Shown: one piece after another, positions 32,635-53,300 of the stretch | Position numbering within the stretch: the first letter of the stretch is position 1 | Layout of the letters: each line of letters starts with the position of its first letter | Source of the DNA: Patagioenas fasciata | Taxonomy: Eukaryota; Chordata; Aves; Columbiformes; Columbidae | Assembly: GCF_037038585.1 (NCBI RefSeq) | Contig: NC_092526.1 | Span: 36,593,501-36,657,500 of the forward strand | Length of the DNA stretch: 64,000 bases | Direction: 5' to 3' | Translations under genes and position numbers: made by a program | The notes under the pieces: model-generated | Database searches by the model: none | Told to the model about the DNA's origin: nothing | The model's input: the letters and a program-made list of their open reading frames with translations, nothing else

Positions 32635-33770
32635 AGTGGAGCAACACCTGGCAGCACTAGGACTCACCATGAAATAATGGAATGCCAAGCTAAGGAAAAC
32701 TCAGACTATGGGTCCCACCTCCTCTCCTTTCTCCTGTTGGTTTGTTCCCTTCTTCCAAGAGGCCACCAGCATATCGGGTACTGGCTGAGGGGCTGCACCT
32801 TGCCTGTCTCCTCGTGCAGTGCTCGACAATTGGGTTAGTGGAGCTGGGAGAAAGGAACAGCTGCAGCTTTGCTGTGGATGGAACTGCAGAGCAGGTCTCA
32901 CCAGCAGACACGCGCAGCAGCTCCCATACTGACTGTCTCAACTCTTGATGCTAGCTTTGCCTTCTGGCAGGAGCTTTGGACACCAAGCCCTAAAATCAGC
33001 TGCATGCACAGAGTGCTTCCAGCCTTGATTTGGAGCTGGGATTTCAAACCTGCCATCTCTCTTCTGCTGTAGCAGGCTCTGCGCCCAGGCTGCTCCGTGC
33101 CTTCCCCTGACATGCTGGTCTCCACCCTTAAAGCACTCACTGCCGAGTTGGACATGGAGGGTTCTCCAGGCTGGTGGTCTGCTCTGCAGTGAGGTGTTGG
33201 GCCCTAAGGACTAGTGAGCACCTGTACCGAGAGATGAAGAGCAGCTGGGGAATATGTACTGAATCTTTTGTGTAAACCATCAACTGCTCTCCAGTGTTGC
33301 TCCCCCCTCAGACCTACCTTGGGCATGGTTCTACTTGGGCTCCTGCAAGCTTGGCTCACCTCTGCGGGGCTTTGGGCCCTCTTCATGATGAGGAGACAAA
33401 GGAGGAACTATTTGAACTATGAAATACTGTCACCAAGCAAGTGAAACATTGCCTGCAGCTCAGAGCTCTTCCACAGCTTCTTGCACCACCCCCAGGGCTG
33501 TTTTCAGTGCTCTGCAAGTGCATCAGACACCCCGAGGGCCAGGCGTGCAAAAGATCCAGCAGTATCCAGAGCATCTCCAGCTCAGCGCTTTTCCAAAGCA
33601 TGCACAGCAGCTAATTGCTCTTATGTTGTGAGGTCATTCCTGGGAAACAGCGGTACAATTCCTTATTTGCTTTAAGTCTGGGAAAAATTTGCAGATACCT
33701 GCATTATGTCACATCTTCATTTGCTCTTTGAAGAGGTTTAACATTAATAAAAATTAATATATAAAGTAAA
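32635..33770 (+). other. ITGB2: Probable ITGB2 3' UTR
   Basis: After the TGA at 32632-32634 there is about 1.1 kb with no exon-like structure, ending at an AATAAA at 33746-33751. I infer that this is the 3' untranslated region. The open frames inside are short and unlike known proteins. An earlier cleavage site is possible. Confidence 0.45.
33746..33751 (+). terminator. Candidate ITGB2 polyadenylation signal
   Basis: A canonical AATAAA is followed within 30 bases by an AT-rich stretch. It is the best plus-strand signal between the ITGB2 stop and the KMO stop codon on the opposite strand. Confidence 0.4.
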
Positions 33771-34884
33771 TCCATCTATCCTGCTAAGAATCAGCTTCAA
33801 GGGCAGAAGCTGAAGTGTAAAACACCTTAAATTAGAGTGTCTGTACCATGTCAGATCAGGGGTTAATTTGGATTATTTTGCTGTTCTTCAACAGTGACTG
33901 TGAGGGTCTAGGGCAAGGTAAGGAGAAGGAAAGTGTGTCTGATACTTTCCCCAGTACTCTCCTAGCCTGCAGTTATTTTTGGCACAAGGACCCCCAGTTC
34001 CATGTAGGTCCTGTGCACCCCGTGCCTGGCTGCACAAAGACACTAGAGACACCCGTTAAGGATCTAGGTCTTTGATGCAAAACCCATTGCCAAGGACCCA
34101 GGCAGAGGCTGGTGTTACTTGAATGTGAAGAGGCTATCTAGGATTCTATGATCTCCCTCATCAGCAGCTGCAGGTCTTACTGCTCCTGTAGCATGTGCAG
34201 TGCAAGTACAACCACATAAGTGCTTCGGAAGACAATTATAGAAAATCTATGAGGGATTCAGACTTAAAAAAAAAATATATGATCACACAGAAGTATATGC
34301 TAGGGCACACATAAAAGCCCAAAGAGAAAACAGTGAGCTAGGAGGGTCCTTCAAGCCCCTGAGCTTGCTTTAGCCAAAAGACTTGGTGGTTCCTCTGTGG
34401 AGACCTGCTTGCAAAAGTCAGAAGTATTTCTCAGCCAGGTGTGGAGTGGCCCTTTCTCCAGGCTTCCAGCACTGCCCCAGAACATCCTTTCTTAAAGTTC
34501 CTTTATTTCCACCAGGAATAACTGAACCATATTTTCTTTGGCTTGGGGTGGGGAAGAAGACAACTGATTTTCAAGTCAAGGTATTGACTTGATTTTGGTA
34601 AGAACAGAAGTCAGCAGTACAGGCTGGGTCACCCCAATTGGTTCCAGTGGCTGTCCTGCTGTCTGGGGTTGCCCATGAAATCTGCACCCAGCCTGTGATG
34701 CACCACATCACTTGAGACAAGGCTGCTGAGGTGAGGCAGACACACCTGAGCCCCTCTGGGACTCTTCTCGCCCAGGGAGAGGGACCGTCACCACTGCAGG
34801 AGGCAGAGGAGCTGCAGGAGCTGCCCGACCACATCCCAAGAGATACAGCATCATCTAGCTTAGCCAACAGCCTGTGTCTTCACT

Positions 34885-34890
34885 TTTATT
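34885..34890 (-). terminator. Candidate KMO polyadenylation signal
   Basis: TTTATT on the plus strand reads AATAAA on the minus strand, 24 bases after the KMO stop. This would give a very short 3' UTR. Another AATAAA on the same strand near 34500-34510 would give one of about 400 bases. The sequence alone does not decide between them. Confidence 0.35.
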
Positions 34891-34913
34891 ACAACCAGGA
34901 GCTCCCCCTACAT

Positions 34914-42710
<7,797 letters not shown>

Positions 42711-42860
42711 CACTGGGGCAGCCCCCAGGTCACAGCTTCTTCCTGCTGTGTCCCCGGTCCCTGTCCTGCTGCGCTGCCCTCACCGGTGGGGAGGAGAAGG
42801 GGAAGGACGTGGGCGGCTGAGTCACGCCAGGGTTCTTTTCCCCTGGTTCATATTAAAGTT
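42711..42860 (-). promoter_or_regulatory. Probable KMO 5' flank with AP-1-like site
   Basis: The 150 bases upstream of the KMO ATG are G-rich and include TGAGTCA at 42818-42824, a consensus AP-1/NF-E2 motif. A TATTAAAG-like stretch near 42850 could act as a weak TATA box. The start is not in a CpG island, so tissue-restricted expression is likely. The transcription start is not determined. Confidence 0.3.
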
Positions 42861-43091
42861 TAACTCCCAGCCCAGAGACTGCGGCCAGCTGCACTGAGCC
42901 TTAGGTGAAGAGACATGAGTGTGGCATTATTCAGCTAAGCCTTATTCAAAGGCCTCTTTCAAAAATTGCAAAGCAATTCTGCAGCCTTCAAGAATGTCCT
43001 AATGAAATGCAGACAGAGCAGGAGGAGAACTTGCATCTGCCAGGCTTTTGCTGGTGCTTTGCTGGACTGCACTGCAGAGGCACCATGGCAC

Positions 43092-43622
43092 CCTCTGCTC
43101 TGCCCTGGTGAGACCACATCTGGAATATTGTGTCCAGTTCTGGGCCCCTCAGTTCCAGAAGGACAGGGAACTGCTGGAGAGAGTCCAGCACAGAGCAATG
43201 GAGATGCTGAAGGGAGTGGAGCATCTCCTGTGTGAGGAAACGCTGAGGGAGCTGGGGCTCTGGAGCTTGGAGAAGAGGAGACTGAGGGGTGACCTTATTA
43301 ACATTTACAGATATATATAAAGGGTGAATGTCACGAGGATGGAGCCAGGCTCTTCTCGGTGACAACCAATGGTAGGACAAGGGGTAATGGGTTCAAACTG
43401 GAACACAAGAGGTTCCACTTAAATATGAGAAGAAACTTCTTCTCAGTGAGGGTGCCAGAGCCTGGACCAGGCTGCCCAGGGAGGTTGTGGAGTCTCCTTC
43501 TCTGCAGACATTCAAACCCACCTGGACACCTTCCTGTGGAACCTCAGCTGGGTGTTCCTGCTCCGGTGGGGGGATTGGATGATCTTTTGAGGTCCCTTCC
43601 AATCCCTGACATTCTGTGATGA
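43092..43622 (+). mobile_element. CR1 LINE 3' fragment upstream of KMO
   Basis: The plus strand reads [34 protein letters not shown] and [14 protein letters not shown], and ends CCAATCCCTGACATTCTGTGAT. It lies about 400 bases upstream of the KMO start. Confidence 0.93.
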
Positions 43623-46600
43623 TGCCAAGTAACTCCTGGAGCACCCTCCCGAGGGTGGGATGTGAACCACACTGCTTGCCCAGGGGCCTGATCCCATCTG
43701 TGAGGACATCTTTTGCTCAAGGAAGCTGTGTGTGGCCTGAGTATGTTGGGGTGCAATACCAAGCAGAGGATCCATGCCTGATCTGCAGAAGCTTTCCAGG
43801 GTTTGGATGAGGCTGTGAGGACGCATCTCTGTGTGCACTGTTTCGCAAACCCATCCTTGGGAGGAAGTGCTCTGCTGATCCAGTACTGCACACCATAAGC
43901 TTTTAACAAGAAGGAGCCAGTTACATCCTGCTCACAATAATTAAGCAGCAGACAGTGGAAACACATACATTAACATACACTAATTACCTGCAGTGCACAG
44001 CCCAAACCAGCAGATTTGCCTCCAAGGAGCAAGACCAAATCTTGTCCATCACACATCCTGGATCCCAAGGGATGGGGAAGCAGGTGCCACACCATGGTCC
44101 CAAGCTACAGCACAAGAACATGCAGGACAACAGAATCCACAAGCAGCCCCAGGCCCAAGCTTAAATGGGACTGCTGGCCTTGGGGAGGGCAGGGGTCCCA
44201 GGTGGGGCTGTTAAAGGTCATTAGTGCGCACAGGCCCTGGCACTGTGTCCAAATGAGTCACAAGTGAAGACCCTCTGTTGGGTTTCTCTGATCTTCTCAG
44301 CAGTGAATTTGCTCCACACCACCTGACTGACTCACATACACAGAGCAAAGGAAACAGAGCAGAGAGGGCAAAGAGCAAGGTAGGTTTTACATAGCAAATA
44401 AATTATTCATGAATTGTTTTCAGAGCACAGGCAGCACACTGTTGGCTTCCAGCAGTGACAGTTATTATTTGGAAATATCACTCACAGCACCCTTTACGTA
44501 CTTGTCTGGTAGCCTTTACAGATTACTCCAGCACCCTGGCTTGCCAATTTGATAGCAGCTCTTTAAGGTACGTCAGTTAATTCATGGACTCCTGTGGATA
44601 ACACAGCATACAATCGTATAATTAAAGCTGGTCTGGCGATACCTCTTTTCTGCACAAACATCCTCAGCCACGCTTCGTGTACCTGCCCTGGAGGCACAGA
44701 CACAGGGAAGCACCTGAGATGTTGGTGAGCAGCACTATCTGGGATGGTAAGTGGTCCACAGTCTGAAAGGTTTTATTTTTCCGAGATTATACACATCGGC
44801 TTCTGGCTGCCAAACCCGTCTCCTTAGTTACTGACAATAGTTCTTGGCAAACCAGACTGAACTTTGCCTGTCAGGGATTATCTATGCCCAGTGCAATATC
44901 TCTTCTTCTCAGTAACCATTCCAGGCAAAATTTAGGTCCCTGTGTTATCTTCATCAGATTCACTCACAAACTGCACCAGGCAAAAACAATGTAAAGATGT
45001 CCTCCACTTTAAAAACAGGAGAAGGTGGGAAGACATTGAGAAAATGCTACTAATTAGTTGTTTATCTTTCTTTATTAAATACAACCAGGGTGCTGAGAGC
45101 ATGAAAAAGTATTGTTTGATTAAAAACTGAGTGAGCCTTCTGAGGAGTCCTGAATGAAAACAAGAACAGGATAATATATGCTCAGATTAAAGCCTGCCCT
45201 CTGAAAATTAGTGGGAAAAGTAAAGACGGGAAAAGTGTTTGATTTGTGTTACTGAAGAAAAAGACACATCCATATCTAAGAACCTCAGGATTTTATTATT
45301 ATTTTTAAATCAAGTCTAAAGCCTGATTATACATGTGAAAGGTTGAACAATAGTGAAACAAATACACATGATTCCAGTGTGTTTAAACACCTTTCAATAG
45401 CTCTTTGAGAAGTAAACCTCGAGTGGCCTTGTAAATGTGAGATCAACGAGAGATGGAGAGTCAGAGCCCTCCCGGGGCAGGACACATGGACTGTGGGTAG
45501 CTGGGGTGGGCATTGCACCTCAGTGCTCAAAACCATGACTGCGGGAGCAGATTTCTTCCTGTTCTTCTCCACTGAGAATCATTTATCCAAAGAGCGCATA
45601 AAGCCAACTCACACAGGCAGGGCAGAGTGCTGGTCTTCAGGAAAATCAAATGCCAGGTTTTTGCTCTGCTACGCAGGTAATTTGCATTTGGATCATTCCT
45701 GTTCATCCTTACTTCCCCGGTTAGGTGATTACTGTAGGACAAGTATATCTGCGAGGGAAGTAAAACCAGAAACACAGAGAGGAACACTTCATGCTGGTGC
45801 GGTTTGGTGACTAAACCCTCATTCTTGCATTCTGGGTTAGTTTGCATCACCGTCCCCAGGAGGGCAGCGGGCCCCTTCGCAAGGGGCATTTCCTCAGTTT
45901 GCACATGAAGGGGACTCCCAGCCCTGGAGCTGGGCCATACTCGTTTGCAAGAGCTCAGATAACACTGGTGTCAAGATTATTTCATGCCCAGGGGCTGCTG
46001 TGGGTTGCCAGGCCTGCAGGACACTTTGGGATGGGTTTTCCTGATTCTGTGAAGAGATAGCAAAAAAAGTGGCGATTGCTTGTGGCTGGTGTGGGCTTAG
46101 AAGACGGCAGGAAACAACTAAACTAACAGAAATGGGTGAGCAGACCGCAGGTGCATGGTATGTCTGTTCTGAACATCTGCAGCCTTTCTTCTACACGCTT
46201 CTTGTACCAACAATGTGCAGTCATACAGGCGTTAGGCTGTCAACAGACAGATTATTTAGGAGCTATTCAAGTACAGGTTGAGCTCAGCAATGCGATGGCC
46301 CACTTGCAGAGGAACACGTACTGTCAGTATGTGGGCCACCTGCAACAAGAAGAATAGGATTATGGTGTTTAGTAATAGCAAAAGGACAGTGTAGATGTGT
46401 CAGATCTCATAATTCATGGTGGAAGGCGGCTGAAGAAGAAGACATCTTAAAAGCCATGACAAAATCTCTTCCTTATTTCTGCAAATATCTAATTGCACCA
46501 ATTCTGGAAAAAGACAGGAGATCTTTACTGGTACAGATTACAAACCCATGTAAAAGTGAAAGGGGTAGAAATGTTTATCCTTTACAATCCCATTAGGTAA

Positions 46601-46682
46601 ATAATCTGTTCAGGAATTCAAATCCCATGCTGAAGAGGGCCATAGGGATACCCCTGCCAGCAGGTTGCCCATGCCTGAGGAT

Positions 46683-47209
46683 ACAGAATCACAGAATGTT
46701 AGGGATTGGAAGGGACCTGGAAAGCTCATCCAGTGCAATCCCCCCGCCGGAGCAGGAACACCCAGATGAGGTTACACAGGAAGGTGTCCAGGCGGGTTTG
46801 AATGTCTGCAGAGAAGGAGACTCCACAACCTCCCTGAGCAGCCTGGTCCAGGCTCTGGCACCCTCAGTGAGAAGAAGTTTCTTCTCCTATTTAAGTGGAA
46901 CTTCTCGTGTTCCGATTTGAACCCATCATCCCTTGTCCTACCTATTACAGCAGTTCCCTGTCCTTTTGGAGCTGAGGGGCCCAGAATTGGACACAATATT
47001 CCAGATGTGGTCTCACCAGGGCAGAGTAGAGGGGCAGGAGAACCTCTCTGACCTACTGACCATCCCCCTTCTATTCCACCCCAGGTACCATTGGCCTTCC
47101 TGGCCACAAGGGCCCAGTGCTGTCTCATGGTCATCCTGCTGTCCACCAGGACCCCCAGGTCCCTTTGCCCTACGCTGCTCTCTAATAGGTCATTCCCCAA
47201 CTTATACTC
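46683..47209 (-). mobile_element. CR1 LINE 3' fragment with internal deletion
   Basis: The reversed CR1 terminus is at the left. The element then jumps near 46940 from the DRTRDD-type region to the WAPQF-type region, about 250 bases sooner than in the 4.1 kb and 11.9 kb copies, so an internal segment is missing. It lies about 190 bases downstream of the C21orf58 stop. Confidence 0.9.
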
Positions 47210-47395
47210 AAGTTATAGTACTGAGTGTACAAAATCATCACTTAACCTGCCTCAACCCCATTGTTGTGTTAAAGATGATATTCAGGACTGGCCTTAGTGA
47301 AGAACCAGGAAGGCATGGGATTGTCTGCTCTACCTTGCTACCCCACCGGTGCAGGAAGGAAGGGCTCCAAGGTGACATCAGTGCTGCCTGTTTAC

Positions 47396-50300
47396 TCACG
47401 TAGGCAGGGCAGGGAGCGTGCTGCCAGTCCAGCCATGTGCCGCGGATGTGGACGGGAAGCCTGTGGGGGGCCCCGGGAGCAGCGCGGTGGGAGGGTAGTG
47501 ATGATGGTGGTGCACTGCAGATGGCCTGGGCCTCTCTGCTTTCAGAGCTGGGGAAGCAGCAAACTGCAGGTCCTTGTTGGAAAGAGACAAAAGGTGATTT
47601 GTGAAATCCGTGTCCCCACGGGAAGGGTCGCTGACTGAGGGGCTGGGTTCCCGTTTGGCCATGTGTCTGAAGACGGGTTTTGTAGGCTCCAACATAGAAG
47701 GTCCAGCAAACACTCAGTGATTTCAGATTTCACCTGATATTCGGAAACACTCAGACCTCACTCTCCCCAGTTTATCCCACTGATCTACATCAGGGAAAGA
47801 CACGGTGACAGATGGCCTGGGGAAGAAGGTGGGGACCAGGGGGATGCACACTTTTCCTCTGACATCTTCCCTTAGACACAGGGTACTCCACAGAAAGCTG
47901 CAGATGAGTCTGCTGGCTCCCCCACAAATCTCCCTGCAGCAAGGGGGAAAGAGTATTCCAAACCAAAAGCTACAAAGTTTAAGGAAAACAGAAAAGGACT
48001 TGTGTGCAAGGCAATGCTCAGCAGAGTTCTGATGCGAGGAGGAGCCGGCACTACCTGCCATTTCCACAGCATGTCCGCCCTCGGGAGCACGGCTGAGGGA
48101 GCCAGCCAGCCCCTCTGTGACCCGGGAGGGCTTCTGGGGGGACATCAGTGCCCTGAAACGCGAGAGCTGGCAGCTGCTGGGGGAGGCTTTCTGTCCAGAG
48201 CAGACATTTGGTGCTAACAGGTGCAAAAAACCCATCAGCTCCCGCCAGGAGGGGACGGGCTGTGGACGACGATTGCATTTCCTACCCTGCCTTAAACCCG
48301 GGACTCGGGGCCTTTTGAGCGTGTGTTGCTTTTGCGGATAGCACATAGGAAAGGTGTGAGTGAGCGGGGCAAGGACTGCAGAAGTGTGGGAGTTACTTTC
48401 TCAGTGCTCAACAACCTTAACATCCGAGGAAAAGAAATCTTTCTTACAGTGCAGGGAAAAGACACAGTTAGGCTGAAAATGGAGGGGTAGGCAAAGTACC
48501 GCGGAAGTTTTTGCAACATCCCCTCCTCCCCAAAAATCAGCTGTCCTTGCTTCTTAGGTAATAAATGCTACAGATTAAAGACTAGAAATACATTTCCCGA
48601 AACAATTAAGAACACTAAGGAACTATATCACCTTGTTAAAAATAACTTAGGATTTTGGCATCTAAGGACATGTTTAAAATTATATACCTCTTATCAGGCA
48701 CCGGATATGTTTTTGAAAATCCCTACAGGGATCTACAAAGCTAAATATCTTTAAGATCTGTTCTGTTAGAGCTCAGTAGCCATTGATTTTCAGTGAGATA
48801 GGAACTATAGCAGTGAGGCTTCAAGTATGATCACAAAATCTGTGCTTCAGCTCTAGCCCATTTGAAACTGCCAGGTCAAATTTTACCAGTTACAGGATCT
48901 GTAACATAAATATTGCCCAGCTGTTCACAGCAAGTGAATAGTCTGTTAGTGGTTCAGCTGTACAGACCAGATGATTTTCAGAGCTGGACTAAATCTAGTT
49001 TGCATGTGCAGAGGAGACCTTCATCCCCTGGGTCCTGTCACAGTGCTCATCATGGTAAAGAGGCAGAGTGTGCCCTGCTCTTTAACAGACTTCTGGTGTG
49101 CTAGGTCTGAAGATACAGTTGTTAAACATCCTGGATTTTCTGCATGTTTTGTCCAGGCCCTGCACCCCCCCCCAGGAGATCAACCATTGCCCCATGTGAG
49201 CAAGGATGCCCTTCAGACTCCATGGTGGTTACCTGCTGTCCATGCTGAAGCAGGGGAGAGCTGGCTGCAGGAGACTGTGCGAAAGCCATGGGTGGCAGAG
49301 CCTTCAGCATCATGTTCTGCATGATGATCTGGTGCATCTGGGCATTCTGCATCAGCATCATCTCTACCATATCTGGGAAAGGTCACCCCAAGGAAAAAAG
49401 TAAGAGATTTATCAGCAACCGACAGGCAGCAGAGGCATCTAGGTAAGAGGTGCTGTCCAGTGTACAGACTGGTCACTGCAACCGCGACAAAGCAGCTGAA
49501 TGGAACACATGAAGAATATTAGCATTATTTGGCCAGGCAGTGTAAAATTAATGTCTATGGATAAGACTGTTCATGCCAGTTCTCCTGTTTCTCCTCCCTT
49601 CTAGAAGAAAGGTGCTGTTGAGCATCTTCTGTCCGTTAGTTTCCCTACAAGCCCACCCCTCTGGCTATGTGGACTGTCAGGCTGGAGAAGGGATGAGCAC
49701 TAGAGCTCTCTTGCTTACACCAGCTTGGAGCGGCTCCTTACAGTGCTTTCCATTGCTTCAACTCAAGATCATTGCTTTCCATGTGAGAGGTTTCCTCAAC
49801 TTTACATGATATTGCAGTGCCACCTTGAGAGTCCACTGCATGTGCATCAAATCTACTCACCATCATCTCTCTGGGTCCTAATGACAAAGGACCCGTGCTG
49901 TGGAACTAATTCACTTGTTGGGGGGGAAGGAAGGAAGGAAAAGAAGAAGAAGAAAATCAAGGCAACTCTCCCTTTTTTTTTTTTAAACTGGTCATACCGG
50001 GAGTAGTTTACATGTATCAGCTTCAGAAAAGTCATGCATGAATTAGGACTATTCTGTTTATGAAAATAAACTGATTCAAAAATCCAGACGCTTAGATGAA
50101 GAAAGAGCTGAGAAATATTGCAGTTTCATGACTGAGGATTCCTCTGTGGGATGAAGAAATCTTTGGCTGAAGTTTGAGCCAGGGAAGCCATCCAGGTTTT
50201 TGTTCATGTATTATTTCACAGTAGCATCCACCTATGTTTAGCAACAAACTCTTTTTATTGGCATTGCACTATATTTGGAACAGCACTTTCAGCTGTTCTG

Positions 50301-53300
50301 TCTTTTTTCCAAACACAGGCTGTAATAAAAGCCCGTATTGTTCCGAAGAGATTGAACTGCAGGTTTAGAGGGAACAAAAGAAAAAAACCAAACTTTATAA
50401 GCCTGTACGTTAATTTTTGAGTCATCTGTGAGCATGAGTTTGACCTTGTTAATATCACTCAGTGCCATGGGTTGAGCTGTTTTGCTTTCCTGAGCTTCGC
50501 TGGCAGCTTAACCTGGCTTTGCTGAGTTTGTAGTCCCTTTTTCTTTAGTTTCGGCTACAAGGGTTTGTCTGAAAGCCTCTCAGAAATGGCATCTAGTCCA
50601 TTTACAGAGTGCAATTCCCACAGCTCCAGCAGCAGCCCCATAATGAAACAGCATGTCACTAACTGGCTTGGATGCTGTGCCATGCCCCCTTCCACCTGCC
50701 GTGGCACCTGTCCTGTCCAACCTGTCCTCTCCAGCCCATCTGCCGAATGGAGGGTACGTTACCTTCTTTAATGCTGCCAGAGCGGGGGGCTGCAAACGGC
50801 TGGGCAGGGGGGATCTGTGTGATCAGCGGGGGCGGCTGAGGTAACTGCTGGATGATGGTGGCCGGCTGAGGCGGCAGCTGAAAAAGGGAGAAGTCAGGGT
50901 TGAATTTGGCCAGTTCCCTCATCTCTAGGAGGGGACAGTGGTGGGTATCATCTGCCTGGACTTCAGTAAGGCTTTGGACATAGTCTCCCATGAGATCCAT
51001 GTGGAGAAGCTGTTGAGGTCGTGGGCTGTACGAGCAGTGTTGTGTATTGGAAATGGGCTGAATGGTGGGGCCAGAGCATGGGCGATCCTCCCACTCCTCT
51101 TGCTACCTCATTCCTTAGATTGCCTCAGGCAGCGAGGGACTCATACAACCGCAAGAGGTGTATCTTCTCCACCTGTGGTTGTTGTCTCAGACCAGCACAG
51201 CACTAGCGGTGTTTCCAAGGAGAGAGGATCCTACCGTCTGCTGGATAATCCTTGGTGGCTCGGCCTGGGGAGCTGGAAAAGGTATCTGGAAGATGTGTGG
51301 GAGTGCAGCCCTGTGGTTATGACCGTGTCCTCCAGCGGGCGCAGGGGGCTGTGAAAGCTCTTCCAGAAGGTGCTGCTCCTGCAAAATCCAGTATCTTCTG
51401 AAAAAAACCTCACTCATGAAGGGAAACACCCAGCCAGTGCCCACAAAATATAAAGGGACTTTTTCTTCCCACATATCTTGAAGCCATACAGTTTTCAGCG
51501 CAAACAAAAAGGAATGTAAAACAAAATAAAGGGCAAACTGCCAAAAGTTTGGGAAAACACTGAAAATTGGTACCCTCCATAAACTAGCAATAAGTAAGAG
51601 TTACTATTATTCCTATTTTGGCAGCATTAAAAATCCCTTCCTCGCATTTTGGCACTACCTCAGCGAGCTTATGATGCAGCAGCTCAGGACAAACAGGATA
51701 AAGCCACCAACTTACTGAAGCATGTGTGTCGTTAGCTGTAGGGAGAGAGGACACCCCCTGTTCTCCAACCCCTCTCCCTGGTCGGCTGGTCCAGCCTCTA
51801 TACCCCAAACCAGCAAGGACTGAATCCTGCCCAGCCCAAAGACTAAAAGACAGAAAAGAACTGAATCCACATCACCAGTGGATGTGCAGGTAACCTGGCC
51901 CTTCCTGTCGTTTCTGTCCCCAGAGAGGGCACTTACCCGAAGCTCCTGCAGAAGATCTTTCCTTCTCCTCAGGGCGCTCTGGAGCATATCCTCACGTCTG
52001 CTCCCTGAAGGAGGAAAAGTCCATTATCTTCTCAAAGGATTGCAAAGACAGAGCTATCATAGCACCTGCATTATGAGATTCATTCTGGGAAAAGTGTTAT
52101 AAGATACCTTGGCTTCTTCCACAAAAGGCTGTAGGCTACTTTTCTTGTCAAATCCACTAACAGATACTGACTTTACGCCACATGCAGACACAGCTGTTCA
52201 GCAGCTCTACAAAGGCAATGCGCCATCTCTGAAAATAAACTTTTCAGATCGCTCTCCAAAGCCTCCTTCTAACCTCCTGGCTTAGAAACTCATTTCAGCC
52301 TGAAATTTTCTAGATACACTCTGTACATGCAGAAGATGATGGTGCAAAGGGTAAAAAAAGTTTGTTGTGACATATCAAAACAAACTCAGTGTAGAATGTC
52401 AAATTTTCTGTTTCCTTTTTGTTCTGAACCGGCTTAGTTTTCATTTCTTCCCACATACAGCTGATTTTGAACTCACTTGAAATGGAAATAAGAAATAATG
52501 TTTTCAGATACATTGGAGGCATGCCTGGCAAGCATCACTTAGTATTTTGAAACTGTAAGCTGTTAAAGGGATTTTTATATTTTGGCCACAGTGTTTGAAG
52601 TTTCTAACCATTTGTGCACCAGCTAAATGTATATGAGTCCAGAGTACAATCTGGAAATATTACTTATCTTCTACTGATAGCATTTAATTAAAAAAAATAT
52701 ATATAATTATCGACACTGCATGTGCCATGCAAGTAAATGAACGCACTGCCCATAGCATGCATAGATTGAGTGGGAGTACTGTTGAAAGGAACACACTACT
52801 TGTGCATGAAACATCAACACAGTCCTCAAGACCAACTCTTCCAGTATAATGATTTGTTTCATAAGCTGAGTCTTATTTTTTTACACTGGAAACCACATTC
52901 TGGTCCGCACAAGGCTGTGGTTGCCAGCTTCAGCGTTGCAAAGCAGTATTAGCAGTGGAGTGTTCCTCCTGCCTGGATCCCTCAGAGACACACAGCCAAA
53001 ATAATGCCTCCTTTTCAGGATCACCAAAGCCAAGCACACAGCTGAACTGCAACAGGGGCTCGCTCCTAGGTGTAGGAGCTATGACAAAGAGCATTCACCA
53101 ATAGTTTGCTCCAGTGAAAACAGCATCTGCAGCTGACAGGCTGCAGAGGACACCTGGGCAGGAGGTCACTCTTATGCCAGTGCTAGGCTGGCTCACTATT
53201 TCCCTTTGACAAAAAACCAAACAAACCATTGAAGAAATTCGAAAGATAAAAGGTATAGAGCTGCACAGTACAGCAAGCCTAATCTCCTCGCATCAAGGCT

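Larger units (their letters stand above)
42861..47395. other. Intergenic region between KMO and C21orf58
   Basis: This interval holds two CR1 copies (43092 and 46683) and no other recognisable gene. DNA between 44.3 and 46.6 kb is AT-rich and unique-looking. The 3' end of C21orf58 lies at the right edge. Confidence 0.6.

Noticed and set aside
32635-33601. Short frames downstream of ITGB2 as a possible small gene
   Set aside because: They fall in the expected 3' UTR, and none resembles a known protein.
47723-48346. 207-codon minus-strand frame in the last C21orf58 intron
   Set aside because: It lies between exons that join cleanly in phase, and has mixed hydrophobic and cysteine-rich content without a known domain. 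An intron-retained or alternative exon cannot be excluded, but nothing supports one.
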